A DNA stretch of 64,000 nt from Flavilitoribacter sp020436695 (GTDB taxonomy: Bacteria; Bacteroidota; Bacteroidia; Chitinophagales; Saprospiraceae). Below the pieces are notes generated by a model, which worked only from the letters and a program-made list of their open reading frames with translations, was not told where the DNA came from and did no database searches. The position numbers and the translations under genes are program-made. Shown one piece after another: positions 1 to 9,487 of this stretch. The stretch covers positions 1 through 64,000 of the forward strand of contig JAWKLQ010000002.1 of NCBI GenBank assembly GCA_041392665.1. Direction: 5' to 3'. Positions within the stretch are counted from its first letter, which is position 1, and each line of letters starts with the position of its first letter.

Positions 1-614
1 TCCCTCAGGATGTCAATAATGATCGATATGAGTACACCGAACGGATGGAGCATAGTGCGGCCAATCTGGCCGAGGTGAATTTCCCCCTGCGGCTGGGCGA
101 CCTGTATAATCTGGACGACGGCCTGGTAGGCTATATCATCGAAGGTAGCGGTAGTAATCCCTATACTGGCGCTTTCTTCTATTCTCCGGCCGCGACGGAA
201 TCCATGGGTAGCGGAGTGGTACTCCCCAACGAGAAAACGCTGCAGCTCACGCTTAATGCTTCGGCAAAGAGTATTACCATGCTGATCGACCCCCGGGCAC
301 CGGTACACGCCACCTCCGGGATTTTACCGGTAAATGAACTGACCGTGCCTTCCGATCAATATTCGGCTATTATGAATAGCCTGGGCGTGAACTTTGTTAC
401 CCGGCCTATTTTGGAAATGAGTAACGGGCTGGTCGTGCCCTTACCTCAGGAAAGCGGCTATGACTGGTCCTGGATCACAATGGGAACCGCAGGTACGCCG
501 CTTCCGGCCAATGCCGCCAATGAAACTCCCGTGTACGGCTATACGCCGCAAACGATCCTGGAAGGCTGGTTACAACTGGATCCGGGTTCGGACGATGAGG
601 ACGGAACACAGTAG
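1..614 (+). CDS. C-terminal part of an unrecognised protein, cut by the left edge
   Basis: The reading frame is open from base 3 to the stop at 614, so the ATG at 45 is probably internal and the gene starts left of the window. About 203 residues are visible. They are soluble, rich in Gly, Pro and Asn, end in an acidic tail, and show no membrane segment. I do not recognise the family. Phrases such as 'RLGDLYNLDDGLVGY' and 'MLIDPRAPVHATSGILPV' look like a structured, conserved beta-rich domain rather than low complexity. The gene is followed 156 bp later by the modular tail-collar protein on the same strand and probably belongs to the same locus. No function is assigned. Confidence 0.7.
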   Translation, partial: PQDVNNDRYEYTERMEHSAANLAEVNFPLRLGDLYNLDDGLVGYIIEGSGSNPYTGAFFYSPAATESMGSGVVLPNEKTLQLTLNASAKSITMLIDPRAPVHATSGILPVNELTVPSDQYSAIMNSLGVNFVTRPILEMSNGLVVPLPQESGYDWSWITMGTAGTPLPANAANETPVYGYTPQTILEGWLQLDPGSDDEDGTQ

Positions 615-770
615 ATGATAGATGGTAAGATCGTGCTCAAAATGTAGTATGACTTATTCCAAATAAACGGAGACCGGATCTCTTTCCAGTCGGTTGCCGT
701 TTCCCGTTCGCCTCAAGAGATCCCAACAAACTGAGAAAAACCTAAAACACCATAATCGAGAAGCATACTG

Positions 771-2876
771 ATGGATAGCACGACTAACGGATCGATCATC
801 ATTGACATTGCCAATCCGGCATTGGACAACCAGCCTTTGATATATGACGGCGTAAGCGCGGCATTAAAGGTAAGCCTTACCAATCAACTGGGAACAGCTA
901 TTAGCCTGCAGGCAGGCACGTCTGCCTCTTATCTGGAAATATTCATGCCGCTTGAAATATTCAGTGATGAGGAGTTGCAAAATATGCAGGTGGAAAATAT
1001 CTCTCAGGAAGGATGGGCATCCAGCTATAATGAACAAGACCTGAGTCTTATGCTCCGTTGGGACGATACGGAAGCCGGAAGTTGGGCGGCCGGTTCGTCG
1101 TTTTCGTTTGATATTTCCGAGATACTCTCCACCGCAATAACGGGAACCTACTCTATTCTGATCGCCTTCCATAACTTTACGACGGCCGGAGTGCCTTTAC
1201 AACTGGCCTGTCCACTGATCCTCAATCAAAAACCGCAAAGTACTAATGTGGATCTGAGCACCGTGCTGGATGTCGACGTGACCAATGATGGGCTCGTGTA
1301 TGTATCTGATGCCGACAGCCCCATCACCAATGTTTTAAACGTCAATTTTAAGAACATCAGCACCCATGATCTGTACGACGGCTCCAGCATGTGGTCCGGT
1401 ACACCGAAAGTGATCGTGAGCTTCGTATACGGCATTACAAGTGGCGCATTAGCCCCCAATAATAAGTCGGATAATCCGCCGGAGGGTTCAGCCTGGAATA
1501 TAAGTGCTAAAATAGGAATTGACCAAACTACCGGGTGGAAGGTGACCAACCCTTCCGTCACCGGGCAGGCGAACACGCCCAGTTGGATACTGGAACCGAT
1601 AAAGACCAATCAGGAGATCATCGGTACCGGAGACAGTGCGAATGTATCCTTTGACTTTGAAGGGATCATTTCCCTAACGCCACCCGGAGCAACGCAGGTC
1701 TATTTACAATTCACAGGATTTACCCAAAATGACAATACCACGTACAACGATGCCCTCATAGTCATACCTATCCACAAGCAATACCCGCCCAATCCCGGTG
1801 CCATTGCCATTTGGAGCCCGGAAGATGAAGTGGAAGTCAGTAGTCCGGAACAGCAGTTGGAAGTCCCCCTGAACTGGTCGATGTTCGGCGTAGCCAGTGT
1901 TAAATTGACTTTCAATTTTTCCGGACTGGATATTCCCGATTATTCCACGAATTATGAGGTAGCTCATCAGGCTCTGAATATTGACTCCTACATTTTGCTG
2001 TTCTCCGGCGTCCAGGCGAGCGGGATGCTTACGATATACTGTGCTGCCTATTCGGACATCGATCAACAAAACCTGCTGAATAAGGTACAGTGTACCGTCC
2101 CGATAAATTTCCCTCCCGTCATTTACAGCTTTACTATCGAATCGATCGATACAACGGCACCGAATAGCAACACCTTCAAACTGGAATGGGCCATCGCCGG
2201 GCAGGGCTCTTTTGAGATCATAGCTCAGGATGCAGCGGGCGGCAATCCGGTCAAACTCTCTATCCCCAGTCAGGCTACCAGCTATGAAGTGTATCCCATT
2301 GCGGCCGAAACCATATATACCCTGAACCTGTATCCGCCCAGTGTGCTGGATGAAGAAGCGACAACACCTTTAGCAAATAATAAAGTAAACATGGAAAAAG
2401 ATCAGAAAGGAGCCATTGAACCGGCAGCCACCGCTCAAACCACAGCCGTGAACCAGATGCCGGTGGGCACCATCATTACGTATAGCGGTACCGAGCCTCC
2501 CAACGGGTGGCTGCTCTGCGCGGGTCAGTCCATTACCCAGAGTCAATATCCTAACCTCCATGCCCTGATCGGCGGAACGGTCCCGGATCTGCGTGATCGT
2601 TTTGTGGTCGGTGCCGGCAAAACCTATAATCTCAACGAAAAAGGCGGAGTTAAAAAGGTCACCCTGACGGTTGATGAAATGCCTAGTCATAAACATTATG
2701 GGTTTGGAGAATCCTATAGTAACTGGCCGCTTGGAATATACGAGAGCAATCAGATGGGAAGTCATGGAGGTAAAGACAATGACAATCATTTCTACGGCAC
2801 AACGGAGGCCGGAGGTGATCAGGCACACGAAAACCGTCCACCTTACTTTGCCCTCACTTACATTATCAAATACTGA
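771..2876 (+). CDS. Modular protein with C-terminal phage tail-collar domain
   Basis: A 701-aa protein without a signal peptide. Residues about 5-360 form a beta-rich region that aligns along its length with the next gene: both share 'LYDGS.MWSGTPKV', 'PPEGSAWNIS', 'DQTTGW' and 'GQANTP'. Residues about 370-540 look like further beta-sandwich modules. Residues about 565-701 are a tail-collar domain, known from phage short tail fibres. It shows 'MPVGTIITYSGTEPPNGWLLC', then 'PDLRDRFVVGAG', 'MPSHKH' and a closing 'RPPYFALTYIIKY'. The stop is 3 bases before the next ATG, so the genes are co-transcribed. The collar domain suggests a trimeric fibre or binding tip, but no phage structural genes are visible, so the role (surface or injected fibre) is inference. 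The start follows a 156-bp spacer. Confidence 0.85.
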   Translation: MDSTTNGSIIIDIANPALDNQPLIYDGVSAALKVSLTNQLGTAISLQAGTSASYLEIFMPLEIFSDEELQNMQVENISQEGWASSYNEQDLSLMLRWDDTEAGSWAAGSSFSFDISEILSTAITGTYSILIAFHNFTTAGVPLQLACPLILNQKPQSTNVDLSTVLDVDVTNDGLVYVSDADSPITNVLNVNFKNISTHDLYDGSSMWSGTPKVIVSFVYGITSGALAPNNKSDNPPEGSAWNISAKIGIDQTTGWKVTNPSVTGQANTPSWILEPIKTNQEIIGTGDSANVSFDFEGIISLTPPGATQVYLQFTGFTQNDNTTYNDALIVIPIHKQYPPNPGAIAIWSPEDEVEVSSPEQQLEVPLNWSMFGVASVKLTFNFSGLDIPDYSTNYEVAHQALNIDSYILLFSGVQASGMLTIYCAAYSDIDQQNLLNKVQCTVPINFPPVIYSFTIESIDTTAPNSNTFKLEWAIAGQGSFEIIAQDAAGGNPVKLSIPSQATSYEVYPIAAETIYTLNLYPPSVLDEEATTPLANNKVNMEKDQKGAIEPAATAQTTAVNQMPVGTIITYSGTEPPNGWLLCAGQSITQSQYPNLHALIGGTVPDLRDRFVVGAGKTYNLNEKGGVKKVTLTVDEMPSHKHYGFGESYSNWPLGIYESNQMGSHGGKDNDNHFYGTTEAGGDQAHENRPPYFALTYIIKY

Positions 2877-2879
2877 CCG

Positions 2880-4673
2880 ATGGCCGATTCCCTAACTCTT
2901 TCTCTCCAGAACCCCGCCGCAGATGATCAGGCCGTAATTTATGTAGGCGTCAGTGCTACGCTGAACATCAGCCTGAGCAATAATTCCGGCGGAAGTATCA
3001 CCATTGCAGCGGGTGCCACCATCAAGATCTATATGCCCTACTATTTTTCCGATGCGGAGATGCAGGCGATGAAGATCACCAATATTTCCCAAAACGGATG
3101 GTCTTTTTCCTATGATGCCAATGATATTGCTCTTTTGCTGACTTTCAACAACACCGGTGGCACCTGGGCCGCCGGAGATAAACTGAGCTTTAATATCGAA
3201 TCGGTCCAATCGGATGCTGCGCCTGGTTCCGATTCCGTCATCTTTAACTTTGCCGGACTCACCGGCAATGCGATACCGCTTTCGCTGAGTATCCCACTGG
3301 CCTTAAACAAAGCCGATACACCCACCAGTGTCAACCTGAGTGATACCCTGCTGATCAACCTGGATAATCAGGGCAATGTCTTTGTCTCGGCGACTTCCGA
3401 CCCCCTCACCAACACCATTTATCTCAACTTTAAAAATACCGGCAATACGCCGCTTTACGACGGCTCCGATATGTGGTCGGGCACCCCAAAGGTGCAGGTA
3501 ACTTTTGTGTACGGCACCACCTCCGGTTCGCTGGCACCCGCCGGCAAATCGGAAACGCCACCGGAAGGCTCGGCCTGGAATATCAGCGGATCGATCTATG
3601 CGGATCAAACTACCGGTTGGGGTATTGCCAACCCTTCGGTGTCAGGACAGGCCAATACGCCGGTTTGGACGCTTACACCGAATAAGAACAATATGGAGAT
3701 CATCGGCACCGGAGATAAGGCCAACGTCACTTTTGCTTTCGGCAATGTCATTTCTTTCACCCCGGCCGGACATACGCAGATGTATGTACAGTTCACCAGT
3801 TTTACCAAGAACAGCAATACCACCTACAATGATGAAGTGTTCGTTCTTGATATTGCTAAGCAAAATGCGCCGATCACACGCGGGATCGTCAGTTTTTTCG
3901 GGCCGGATCCCATTATCGGGATCTCCAACCCTAGTACCGTCGTAAGTATACCGCTGCGGTGGGCCATGTTCTATGTAGATAAGATCCAGTTGATCACCAA
4001 CACCCCCGGTGTAAATATGATCACCAGATCCTACCCTAATGCCGCCCCGGTAAACAGTGATGCCGATACCATTACAATGCCGGGAAAGATATCGGAAGAT
4101 ACACCGGTCTTTTTCACGCTCCAGGCCTACAACGGCAATGGAGGATTCCTGAATGCCGTGCAGTTTTCCGTATTCATTTCCGCCAATTTTTTTATCGATC
4201 CAAATGGGCAGATCTATCCCACCGTATATATGGAAAAGGTCAATCAGACCTGGATGGCAGCCAATCTGGCCTATTACGTGAGTGGAGAATCGGTAAACTA
4301 TGATAACCACTCCGGTTATAGGGCTCAATACGGAATGCTGTATACCATAGCTGGCGCCCAAAGCAATATTCCCTCCGGCTGGCGACTCCCGACCGTCGAT
4401 GATTGGAAAGATCTTTTTGACAACTACACTTACGCGGAGCTGATCGCCGGTGGAAGCTCCAATTTCAATGCGCAACTGGGTGGCTTTGGTGACGACAACA
4501 ATGGATTCTTTAACCTGCAGAATATGGGTTTCTACTGGACTGCTTCGGCTGATAACAGCAGCCCCGGTTCAAACTTTTACGGATTATTCTCATCTGCCAG
4601 TTCCTCCATTAACGCCGCCAACAGTCAGTTGATCAATTACTTTTTATCGGTTCGTTATGTCAAGATCACCTAA
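2880..4673 (+). CDS. Paralogue of the preceding gene with C-terminal FISUMP (C-type-lectin-like) domain
   Basis: A 597-aa protein, no signal peptide. The first 430 residues or so repeat the architecture of the preceding protein. The shared stretches include the N-terminal 'NPAADDQAVIYVGVSA' matching 'NPALDNQPLIYDGVSA', and a later 'VPLNW/IPLRW.MF' module. From about residue 440 the tail differs. It begins 'NGQIYPTVYMEKVNQTWMA', continues with 'GMLYTIAGA', 'IPSGWRLPTVDDW' and 'YWTAS', and ends 'LSVRYVKIT'. These are hallmarks of the Fibrobacter succinogenes major paralogous (FISUMP) domain, which resembles the formylglycine-enzyme/C-type lectin fold and is thought to bind ligands. The gene starts 3 bases after the previous stop, and its end overlaps the next start by 17 bases. 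The pair looks like a duplication followed by exchange of the binding tip. Confidence 0.85.
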   Translation: MADSLTLSLQNPAADDQAVIYVGVSATLNISLSNNSGGSITIAAGATIKIYMPYYFSDAEMQAMKITNISQNGWSFSYDANDIALLLTFNNTGGTWAAGDKLSFNIESVQSDAAPGSDSVIFNFAGLTGNAIPLSLSIPLALNKADTPTSVNLSDTLLINLDNQGNVFVSATSDPLTNTIYLNFKNTGNTPLYDGSDMWSGTPKVQVTFVYGTTSGSLAPAGKSETPPEGSAWNISGSIYADQTTGWGIANPSVSGQANTPVWTLTPNKNNMEIIGTGDKANVTFAFGNVISFTPAGHTQMYVQFTSFTKNSNTTYNDEVFVLDIAKQNAPITRGIVSFFGPDPIIGISNPSTVVSIPLRWAMFYVDKIQLITNTPGVNMITRSYPNAAPVNSDADTITMPGKISEDTPVFFTLQAYNGNGGFLNAVQFSVFISANFFIDPNGQIYPTVYMEKVNQTWMAANLAYYVSGESVNYDNHSGYRAQYGMLYTIAGAQSNIPSGWRLPTVDDWKDLFDNYTYAELIAGGSSNFNAQLGGFGDDNNGFFNLQNMGFYWTASADNSSPGSNFYGLFSSASSSINAANSQLINYFLSVRYVKIT

Positions 4674-6570
4674 GCCGGACTTAAAGACGATCTGCCTGTG
4701 CATGATCGTAAAAAATGAGGCGCACGTGATCGGTCGTGCCCTGGCTTCTGCACGCCCGTGGATCAACTATTGGGTGATCTGTGATACCGGTTCCACCGAT
4801 GGCACGCAGGCAGTGATCACCGAAGCATTGAATGGTATTCCCGGGAAATTGCATCAATGCGAATGGATCAATTTCGGGCACAATCGTACAGAAGTTGTTC
4901 AACTTGCTGCCGGCAAGAGCGACTACATTCTGGTGATGGATGCCGATATGACCCTGGCTGTTCATCAGGAATTCCGGCACCGGCTATGGGCTGATTATTA
5001 TGAGATCCGCTATTCGGGCCCTTTGGATTACTCTCAGGCCATGCTTTTTGCCAACCGCTTTGACTGGCATTATATCGGTGTTACCCATGAATACCTGCAC
5101 GCTGAAGGTGCTAAACGATGGGATTTCCTGCCGGAGGTCGAACTGAGCCATTTCGGCGACGGTGGAAACCGCTCGGATAAATATGAACGGGATGCCCGCT
5201 TACTATTGGAAGGTCTAAAGGCTGAACCCGGTAATACCCGTTATAAGTTCTACCTGGCACAATCGTATAAAGACCTGGGCCAGTGGGAAGAAGCACTGGA
5301 ATGGTATGAAAAACGATTGGCCGCCACCGACGGCTGGGTGGAAGAGACCTGGTACGCTATGTACCAGCGAGCGGAAATGAAACGTTTGCTGCAGCATCCC
5401 TGGTCGGAAGTACTGAGCGCTTACCAAATGGCGATGGATGAGCGACCACAGCGTTTGGAGCCACTTTACGCGATCGTGCGACACTACCGGGCCACCGGGG
5501 CCTATCAGCAAGGCTACTATTATTCTTCTTTTGCCATACAAGGTATTAGCTATCCTACAAAGGACCAGCTTTTCATTGAGAAGCCCGTTTATGATTATCT
5601 GCTGCTACTGGAGCACTGTGCCTGTGCACTGGCTTGCGGACGGGTAAGCGAAACGATCCGGGCGGTTAATCTGATGTTCAAAGTACCCGAACTGCCGCAG
5701 TGGATCTATGAGAAAGGCAGGGAAGCCAGAGGAATGGCCCTTCGGTTGCTCTATGGGCCGGGGAAGCAGATCTCCGAAGGGTCAAAAGAGGAGGTAAAGA
5801 TACCCGGAATTGTCGTTTTTGTTCCTTTCCACAACCCCGGAACTTTCCTGGATCAATGTGTGGAAAGCCTGATCGTGCAGGATACCGATGATTTTCGGGT
5901 GATCTTTGTGGATGATGCCAGTACGGATCAAACCGCTGATTTTTCTCCTCCCGAAAGGCTCTCCGCCCAGCTCATCCGAAACAGCGAGCGGCGTGGAACA
6001 GCCTACAACTACCATCAGGTGATCACCCAGTATTGCGAACCGGATGATATTGTCATTTGCCTGGACGGCGATGACCGACTGGCTGTTCCGGATGTGATCT
6101 CCTCGGTCCGGGAACACTATCAAAAGTACGATTGCTGGGTACTGTACGGCCAGTATCAGGACGATGACGGTGGCCTGGGAATATCTGCTCCCTTTTCCTC
6201 ACCCAATGATTTCCTCACCCTTCGGCAGGAATGGCGAACGTCACACCTCCGCACTTTCCGTGCCGGGCTCTTCCAGTGTATTGCCGAACAGGATCCGGAA
6301 TTTAGCTGCCTGAAAGATGAAAAAGGCCACTGGCTTCAGGCCGGAGTGGATGCGGCAGTGATGTTCCCCTTATTGGAAATGGCGGGCTTTTACCGCGTTC
6401 ATTTCAACGAAAAGGTGTGGTATATCTACACCACCGACAATCCGAACAGTCATCACAATCGCAACATCGACCATCAGAAGAATGCTTTTGAGATGGTAAG
6501 AGCCAAGAGGCCCTTCGCGCCGGTACATAGTTACATTCCACAGCTAAGCGTGCAATATCTTTCCTGCTAA
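4657..6570 (+). CDS. Double family-2 glycosyltransferase with TPR-like middle
   Basis: A 637-aa cytoplasmic protein. Residues about 10-130 are a GT-A family 2 domain: 'ICLCMIVKNEAHVIGRAL', 'DTGSTDGT' and a DxD-type 'VMDADM'. This form is typical of SunS-like and TPR-linked glycosyltransferases. Residues about 180-340 carry helical TPR-like repeats such as 'YKFYLAQSYKDLGQWEEALEWYEKRL'. Residues about 390-520 are a second GT2 domain: 'VVFVPFHNPGTFLDQCVESL', 'FVDDASTDQT' and 'CLDGDDRL'. Such enzymes transfer sugars from nucleotide donors to protein or glycan acceptors. The start overlaps the previous gene by 17 bases and the next gene begins 11 bases after the stop, so it is translationally embedded in the operon. 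Modification of the neighbouring fibre-like or collagen-like proteins is a natural but unproven idea. Confidence 0.88.
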   Translation: MSRSPKPDLKTICLCMIVKNEAHVIGRALASARPWINYWVICDTGSTDGTQAVITEALNGIPGKLHQCEWINFGHNRTEVVQLAAGKSDYILVMDADMTLAVHQEFRHRLWADYYEIRYSGPLDYSQAMLFANRFDWHYIGVTHEYLHAEGAKRWDFLPEVELSHFGDGGNRSDKYERDARLLLEGLKAEPGNTRYKFYLAQSYKDLGQWEEALEWYEKRLAATDGWVEETWYAMYQRAEMKRLLQHPWSEVLSAYQMAMDERPQRLEPLYAIVRHYRATGAYQQGYYYSSFAIQGISYPTKDQLFIEKPVYDYLLLLEHCACALACGRVSETIRAVNLMFKVPELPQWIYEKGREARGMALRLLYGPGKQISEGSKEEVKIPGIVVFVPFHNPGTFLDQCVESLIVQDTDDFRVIFVDDASTDQTADFSPPERLSAQLIRNSERRGTAYNYHQVITQYCEPDDIVICLDGDDRLAVPDVISSVREHYQKYDCWVLYGQYQDDDGGLGISAPFSSPNDFLTLRQEWRTSHLRTFRAGLFQCIAEQDPEFSCLKDEKGHWLQAGVDAAVMFPLLEMAGFYRVHFNEKVWYIYTTDNPNSHHNRNIDHQKNAFEMVRAKRPFAPVHSYIPQLSVQYLSC

Positions 6571-6581
6571 ACCAAGTTTTC

Positions 6582-7889
6582 ATGAGAACCTCTACCTCTT
6601 TACCCCCAATTATGCTTTCCGGGCAGTATCTGTCGGAATTTAAAGCGAAAGCCAAAAAATTAGGTCATGATCCAGATCTGCTGATACTGGGAGAAACATT
6701 GGTTAGCCACTTTACCCTCCCTACGTTGCAGATGTGCCGCGAGATCGTGAGTGATGCTACTGCGGAGGAACGTCGGGAAAGAGCAAAGCATTTCTTTAAC
6801 GAGCAGCTGATCGCCCGTTCCAGGCTGGGCCAGGGGATGCACGACCGGGGAGAATCCATTGTTTTCGCTGAGGGCCAAATGAAAGAAAGTGATCTGGCCA
6901 GTCTTGCCCATCACCTGCCGGTCCACGTCAAGGCCTGGAGCATCCTATACAAAAGAGTGCCGGCCGGAGAGGTGTGGGATGTAAGCGCCCGGGCCGAAGA
7001 ATGGGGATTGTCAAAAATGGAGGAGCTGTATACTGCTGTGAACATCGGCACCCTGGTCCTTGAGCCCGGGGCCAGCATGGTAATCAGGGGCAATGTGTTC
7101 TCCCTCTTATGCCAGGAACTCATTGTACTGCCCGATCAGCCGAAGGATGCTTATCAGATCGGCATTTTACCCACCCCTTTTCCCGTCGACATCGACAAAG
7201 GTACACATCACGGCTCCGACGGCATCGATGGGCTAGATGGGACTCCCGGTCAGGACGGCTTACCCATGGACCTTGAATACGGCACCCTCGGAGCAATGAT
7301 CCGCACGCTACCCGATCCATTGTCCCTGGACGGCCAAGCCGGAACCAACGGCAAAGCCGGAACAGATGGGCAGAAAGGTAAGAACGGCGGCATGTGCAAG
7401 ATCGCCGAGCTGAGCATAAGAAAACTGAGCGGGCCACTGGCCGTGTTCTCTCAGGCCGGCAAAGGTGGAAACGGCGGGCAGGGCGGCAACGGCGGCAGTG
7501 GCGGGAATGGCGGCCACGGAACGGCAGGCTACAAAGGCGTCTCCGGTAATATCAAAGGCGGCCAGGGAGGAGACGGTGGTAATGGCGGCCAGGGCGGGAG
7601 AGGCGGTCATGGTGCAAACGGAGGGCTTTCCTCCAACATCTATTTATCAGTCCTCCCGAAATCAGAACAACAGATAAGTATGCATTCTCTACCCTCAGAA
7701 GGAGGTATAGGCGGGCAGGGAGGTCAAGGAGGTGCCGGAGGTTTCGGGGGCCGGGGAGGAATCGGGAAGATACCTGAAGTACAGGGAAGCGAAGGGATCG
7801 ACGGGCAAAAGGGTGCAGATGGGAAGAACGGCACAAATGGGAGAACCAGACCGGCAGCGGTATTATATCTGAATGAGAGAAGGGTATAA
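6582..7889 (+). CDS. Collagen-like Gly-rich protein with conserved N-terminal domain
   Basis: A 435-aa protein, no signal peptide. Residues 1-190 are non-repetitive, with 'FKAKAKKLGHD' near the start and a beta segment 'NIGTLVLEPGASMVIRGNVF'. Residues about 205-435 alternate collagen-like G-X-Y runs ('GSDGIDGLDGTPGQDG', 'GTNGKAGTDGQKGKNG') with GG-rich runs ('GGNGGQGGNGGSGGNGG'). The same design recurs in the next gene, so the two are paralogues. It follows the glycosyltransferase by 11 bases, in the same operon. Collagen-like repeats usually form rod-like trimers; here a fibre or surface role is inference. The high G+C of the repeats reflects the Gly codons. Confidence 0.8.
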   Translation: MRTSTSLPPIMLSGQYLSEFKAKAKKLGHDPDLLILGETLVSHFTLPTLQMCREIVSDATAEERRERAKHFFNEQLIARSRLGQGMHDRGESIVFAEGQMKESDLASLAHHLPVHVKAWSILYKRVPAGEVWDVSARAEEWGLSKMEELYTAVNIGTLVLEPGASMVIRGNVFSLLCQELIVLPDQPKDAYQIGILPTPFPVDIDKGTHHGSDGIDGLDGTPGQDGLPMDLEYGTLGAMIRTLPDPLSLDGQAGTNGKAGTDGQKGKNGGMCKIAELSIRKLSGPLAVFSQAGKGGNGGQGGNGGSGGNGGHGTAGYKGVSGNIKGGQGGDGGNGGQGGRGGHGANGGLSSNIYLSVLPKSEQQISMHSLPSEGGIGGQGGQGGAGGFGGRGGIGKIPEVQGSEGIDGQKGADGKNGTNGRTRPAAVLYLNERRV

Positions 7890-7910
7890 ATATTTTAAGT
7901 TGCCAGTCTG

Positions 7911-8059
7911 CCAGTCGTAAGTCAAGCGGGTCAACATTAAAATGAAGAGAATTGCCCTAACCCAATATAAAATGAGGGCTTCGCTTCCGATAATTTCGCC
8001 CTGCTGCACTACATATCAGCACTTACCACTTTGACTGATGACTATTGACTTACGACTGG
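7911..8059 (+). repeat. Intergenic inverted repeat with GTCGTAAGTC motif
   Basis: CCAGTCGTAAGTCAA at 7911-7925 is repeated in perfect inverse at 8045-8059 (TTGACTTACGACTGG), about 119 bp apart, between the two collagen-like genes. The right arm also holds a related 'TTGACTGATGACTATTGACTTACGAC' pattern. The same GTCGTAAGTC core recurs as inverted heptamer repeats at 62112-62243, so this is a repeat family and not a private hairpin. Confidence 0.7.
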
Positions 8060-8100
8060 GAACTTGCTTTAAAAAATCTAAAACCAAAACCAGATCGAAC

Positions 8101-9319
8101 ATGGATTCTAAAACAACATTTTATGATCGAGCCAAAAAATACGGGCATTCGATCGAGGCTTTAAAGGCCGGTATGACCGTGAGTAGTACCATCACCGTCA
8201 ACAATGTAGATCAGCTCAAACATATTTTCAATGAACATATCGTTGATCCAGATTCTAAAATTGGGAAATTGCTCTTCGAAGGTATTCCGGCGGCGGATGA
8301 TGCTGATGGTTCTATGAGCGGCGTATTGCGCCGTGTACAAGCCTTCATTTACCAGGATGCTGAGCTGAGCGCTATGGACCGCCAAAAGATCGCCAATGGC
8401 TTCCCCATGGAAGTAGAACTCACTTCGGCGGAAAATTATACACCCACTGCTCCGGTGAGCATCAACTCCCCTACCCAACCCAAGGTCTACAACTACGGTA
8501 CGCTGGACGCTAAACCAGGGCATTTATATCACCGCCTACCAGACCACCGTCACCTTTAACATTGACGAGGTGGTGAGGAATGGAGATAACGGCAACCCCA
8601 ACATCGGGGATTTCAATTTTTTCGGTGCTACCGGCGCGGCCGGCGCCACGGGCAGTACCGGTGCTACCGGCGGAACAGGCTCTGCCGGAAGTAAGGGCAC
8701 CTGCACCAATGGTGGCGGCATTTCCGGCAAGGCCGGAGGTGGAGGCGGTACCGGTCTTACCGGTGGTACCGGCGGCCCCGGGAATCCCGGAAAAGATGGC
8801 CAACCCAGCCAACAGGCTACGATCACGATTAACGATGGTATAACGGGTAACTTGTTGTTCTTCACGCGCTCCGGTACTGGCGGCAAAGGCGGCGCCGGGG
8901 GTAAAGGCGGTAGAGGAGGTACCGGAGGGAACGGCGGCCATGGAGCTACCTGTGACTGCGAGTGCACCAGTGGCGGTAACGCAGGGAACGGCGGACCTGG
9001 CGGCACCGGAGGTCTAGGTGGGAACGGAGGTAATGGCGTAAATGCTGCCGCTAATATTATAGTTACCATCCCGGCATCAGTGGCGGATCAGGTGACCAAA
9101 AACTCAGCCTATGCCGGATATGGTGATTTCGGGTCCGGCGGAGCACCGGGTGACGGCGGCCCGGCCGGTAGCAAAGGTGGCGGTGGTGGTGCCAGCGGTT
9201 GTCCCTCCTGCGGCAGTGGAAGCAGCGGCAGCTCAGGCGGTAAGGGATCACAAGGCAACAATGGCAATCCGGGAACCATTCAGGGCGCTCCGGCCACCAT
9301 TACCATTATAAAAACCTGA
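8101..9319 (+). pseudogene. Collagen-like Gly-rich protein, frameshifted by one extra G near 8505-8506
   Basis: Two frames form one protein. Frame 1 runs from ATG 8101 ('MDSKTTFYDRAKKYGHS') to 'KVYNYGTLD' and then into junk and a stop at 8559. Frame 2 is open across the break and reads 'LNQGIYITAYQTTVTFNIDE' before collagen-like repeats ('GATGAAGATGSTGATGG') to 9319. Dropping one G at 8505-8506 joins them as '...YGTLTLNQGIYITA', which matches the intact paralogue's 'IGTLVLEPGASMVIRG'. The repaired protein would be about 405 aa, with repeats from about residue 160. A separate gene starting at GTG 8570 is less likely, because the frame-2 homology extends upstream of that codon. I cannot tell a sequencing error (GG versus G) from real decay. 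Confidence 0.8.
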
Positions 9320-9373
9320 TAGATCTAGATCAGCTCATACTGGCTGAGTTGAAACTGGGTGTTATATGGATAT

Positions 9374-9443
9374 GGGTAGAGGGAAGTAGTCTGCAAGATG
9401 GAGCATGAGCGCTCAATTGTAGTTATCTGACTTCCTTCTACCC
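9374..9443. terminator. Inverted repeat between convergent genes
   Basis: GGGTAGAGGGAAGT (9374-9387) pairs with ACTTCCTTCTACCC (9430-9443) with one mismatch, separated by about 42 bases. It lies between the end of the plus-strand collagen-like gene and the end of the minus-strand S74 gene, a typical place for a two-way transcription stop. There is no clear U-tract, so the role is tentative. Confidence 0.45.
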
Positions 9444-9487
9444 AAAACCAACCAGTCCAGGCCGGTAAATTTCGCAACTCGCATTAT

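Noticed and set aside
3642..4475. Minus-strand ORF of 277 aa opposite the FISUMP-tailed gene
   Set aside because: Shadow of a well-supported plus-strand gene with known domain and operon spacing; no domain on the minus strand.
4400..4673. Diversity-generating retroelement variable region at the FISUMP tail
   Set aside because: The domain fold is right and some AAY codons are present, but no reverse transcriptase or template repeat is seen in the window, so there is no support beyond the fold.
7440..7860. Possible CRISPR-like or tandem DNA repeat in the Gly-rich region
   Set aside because: The periodicity is of Gly codons in a coding frame. There are no equal-length spacers and no identical repeats.
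8536..9069. Proline-rich minus-strand ORF (177 aa)
   Set aside because: It is the antisense of Gly-X-Y codons (GGN read as NCC), so the Pro-rich look is an artefact.
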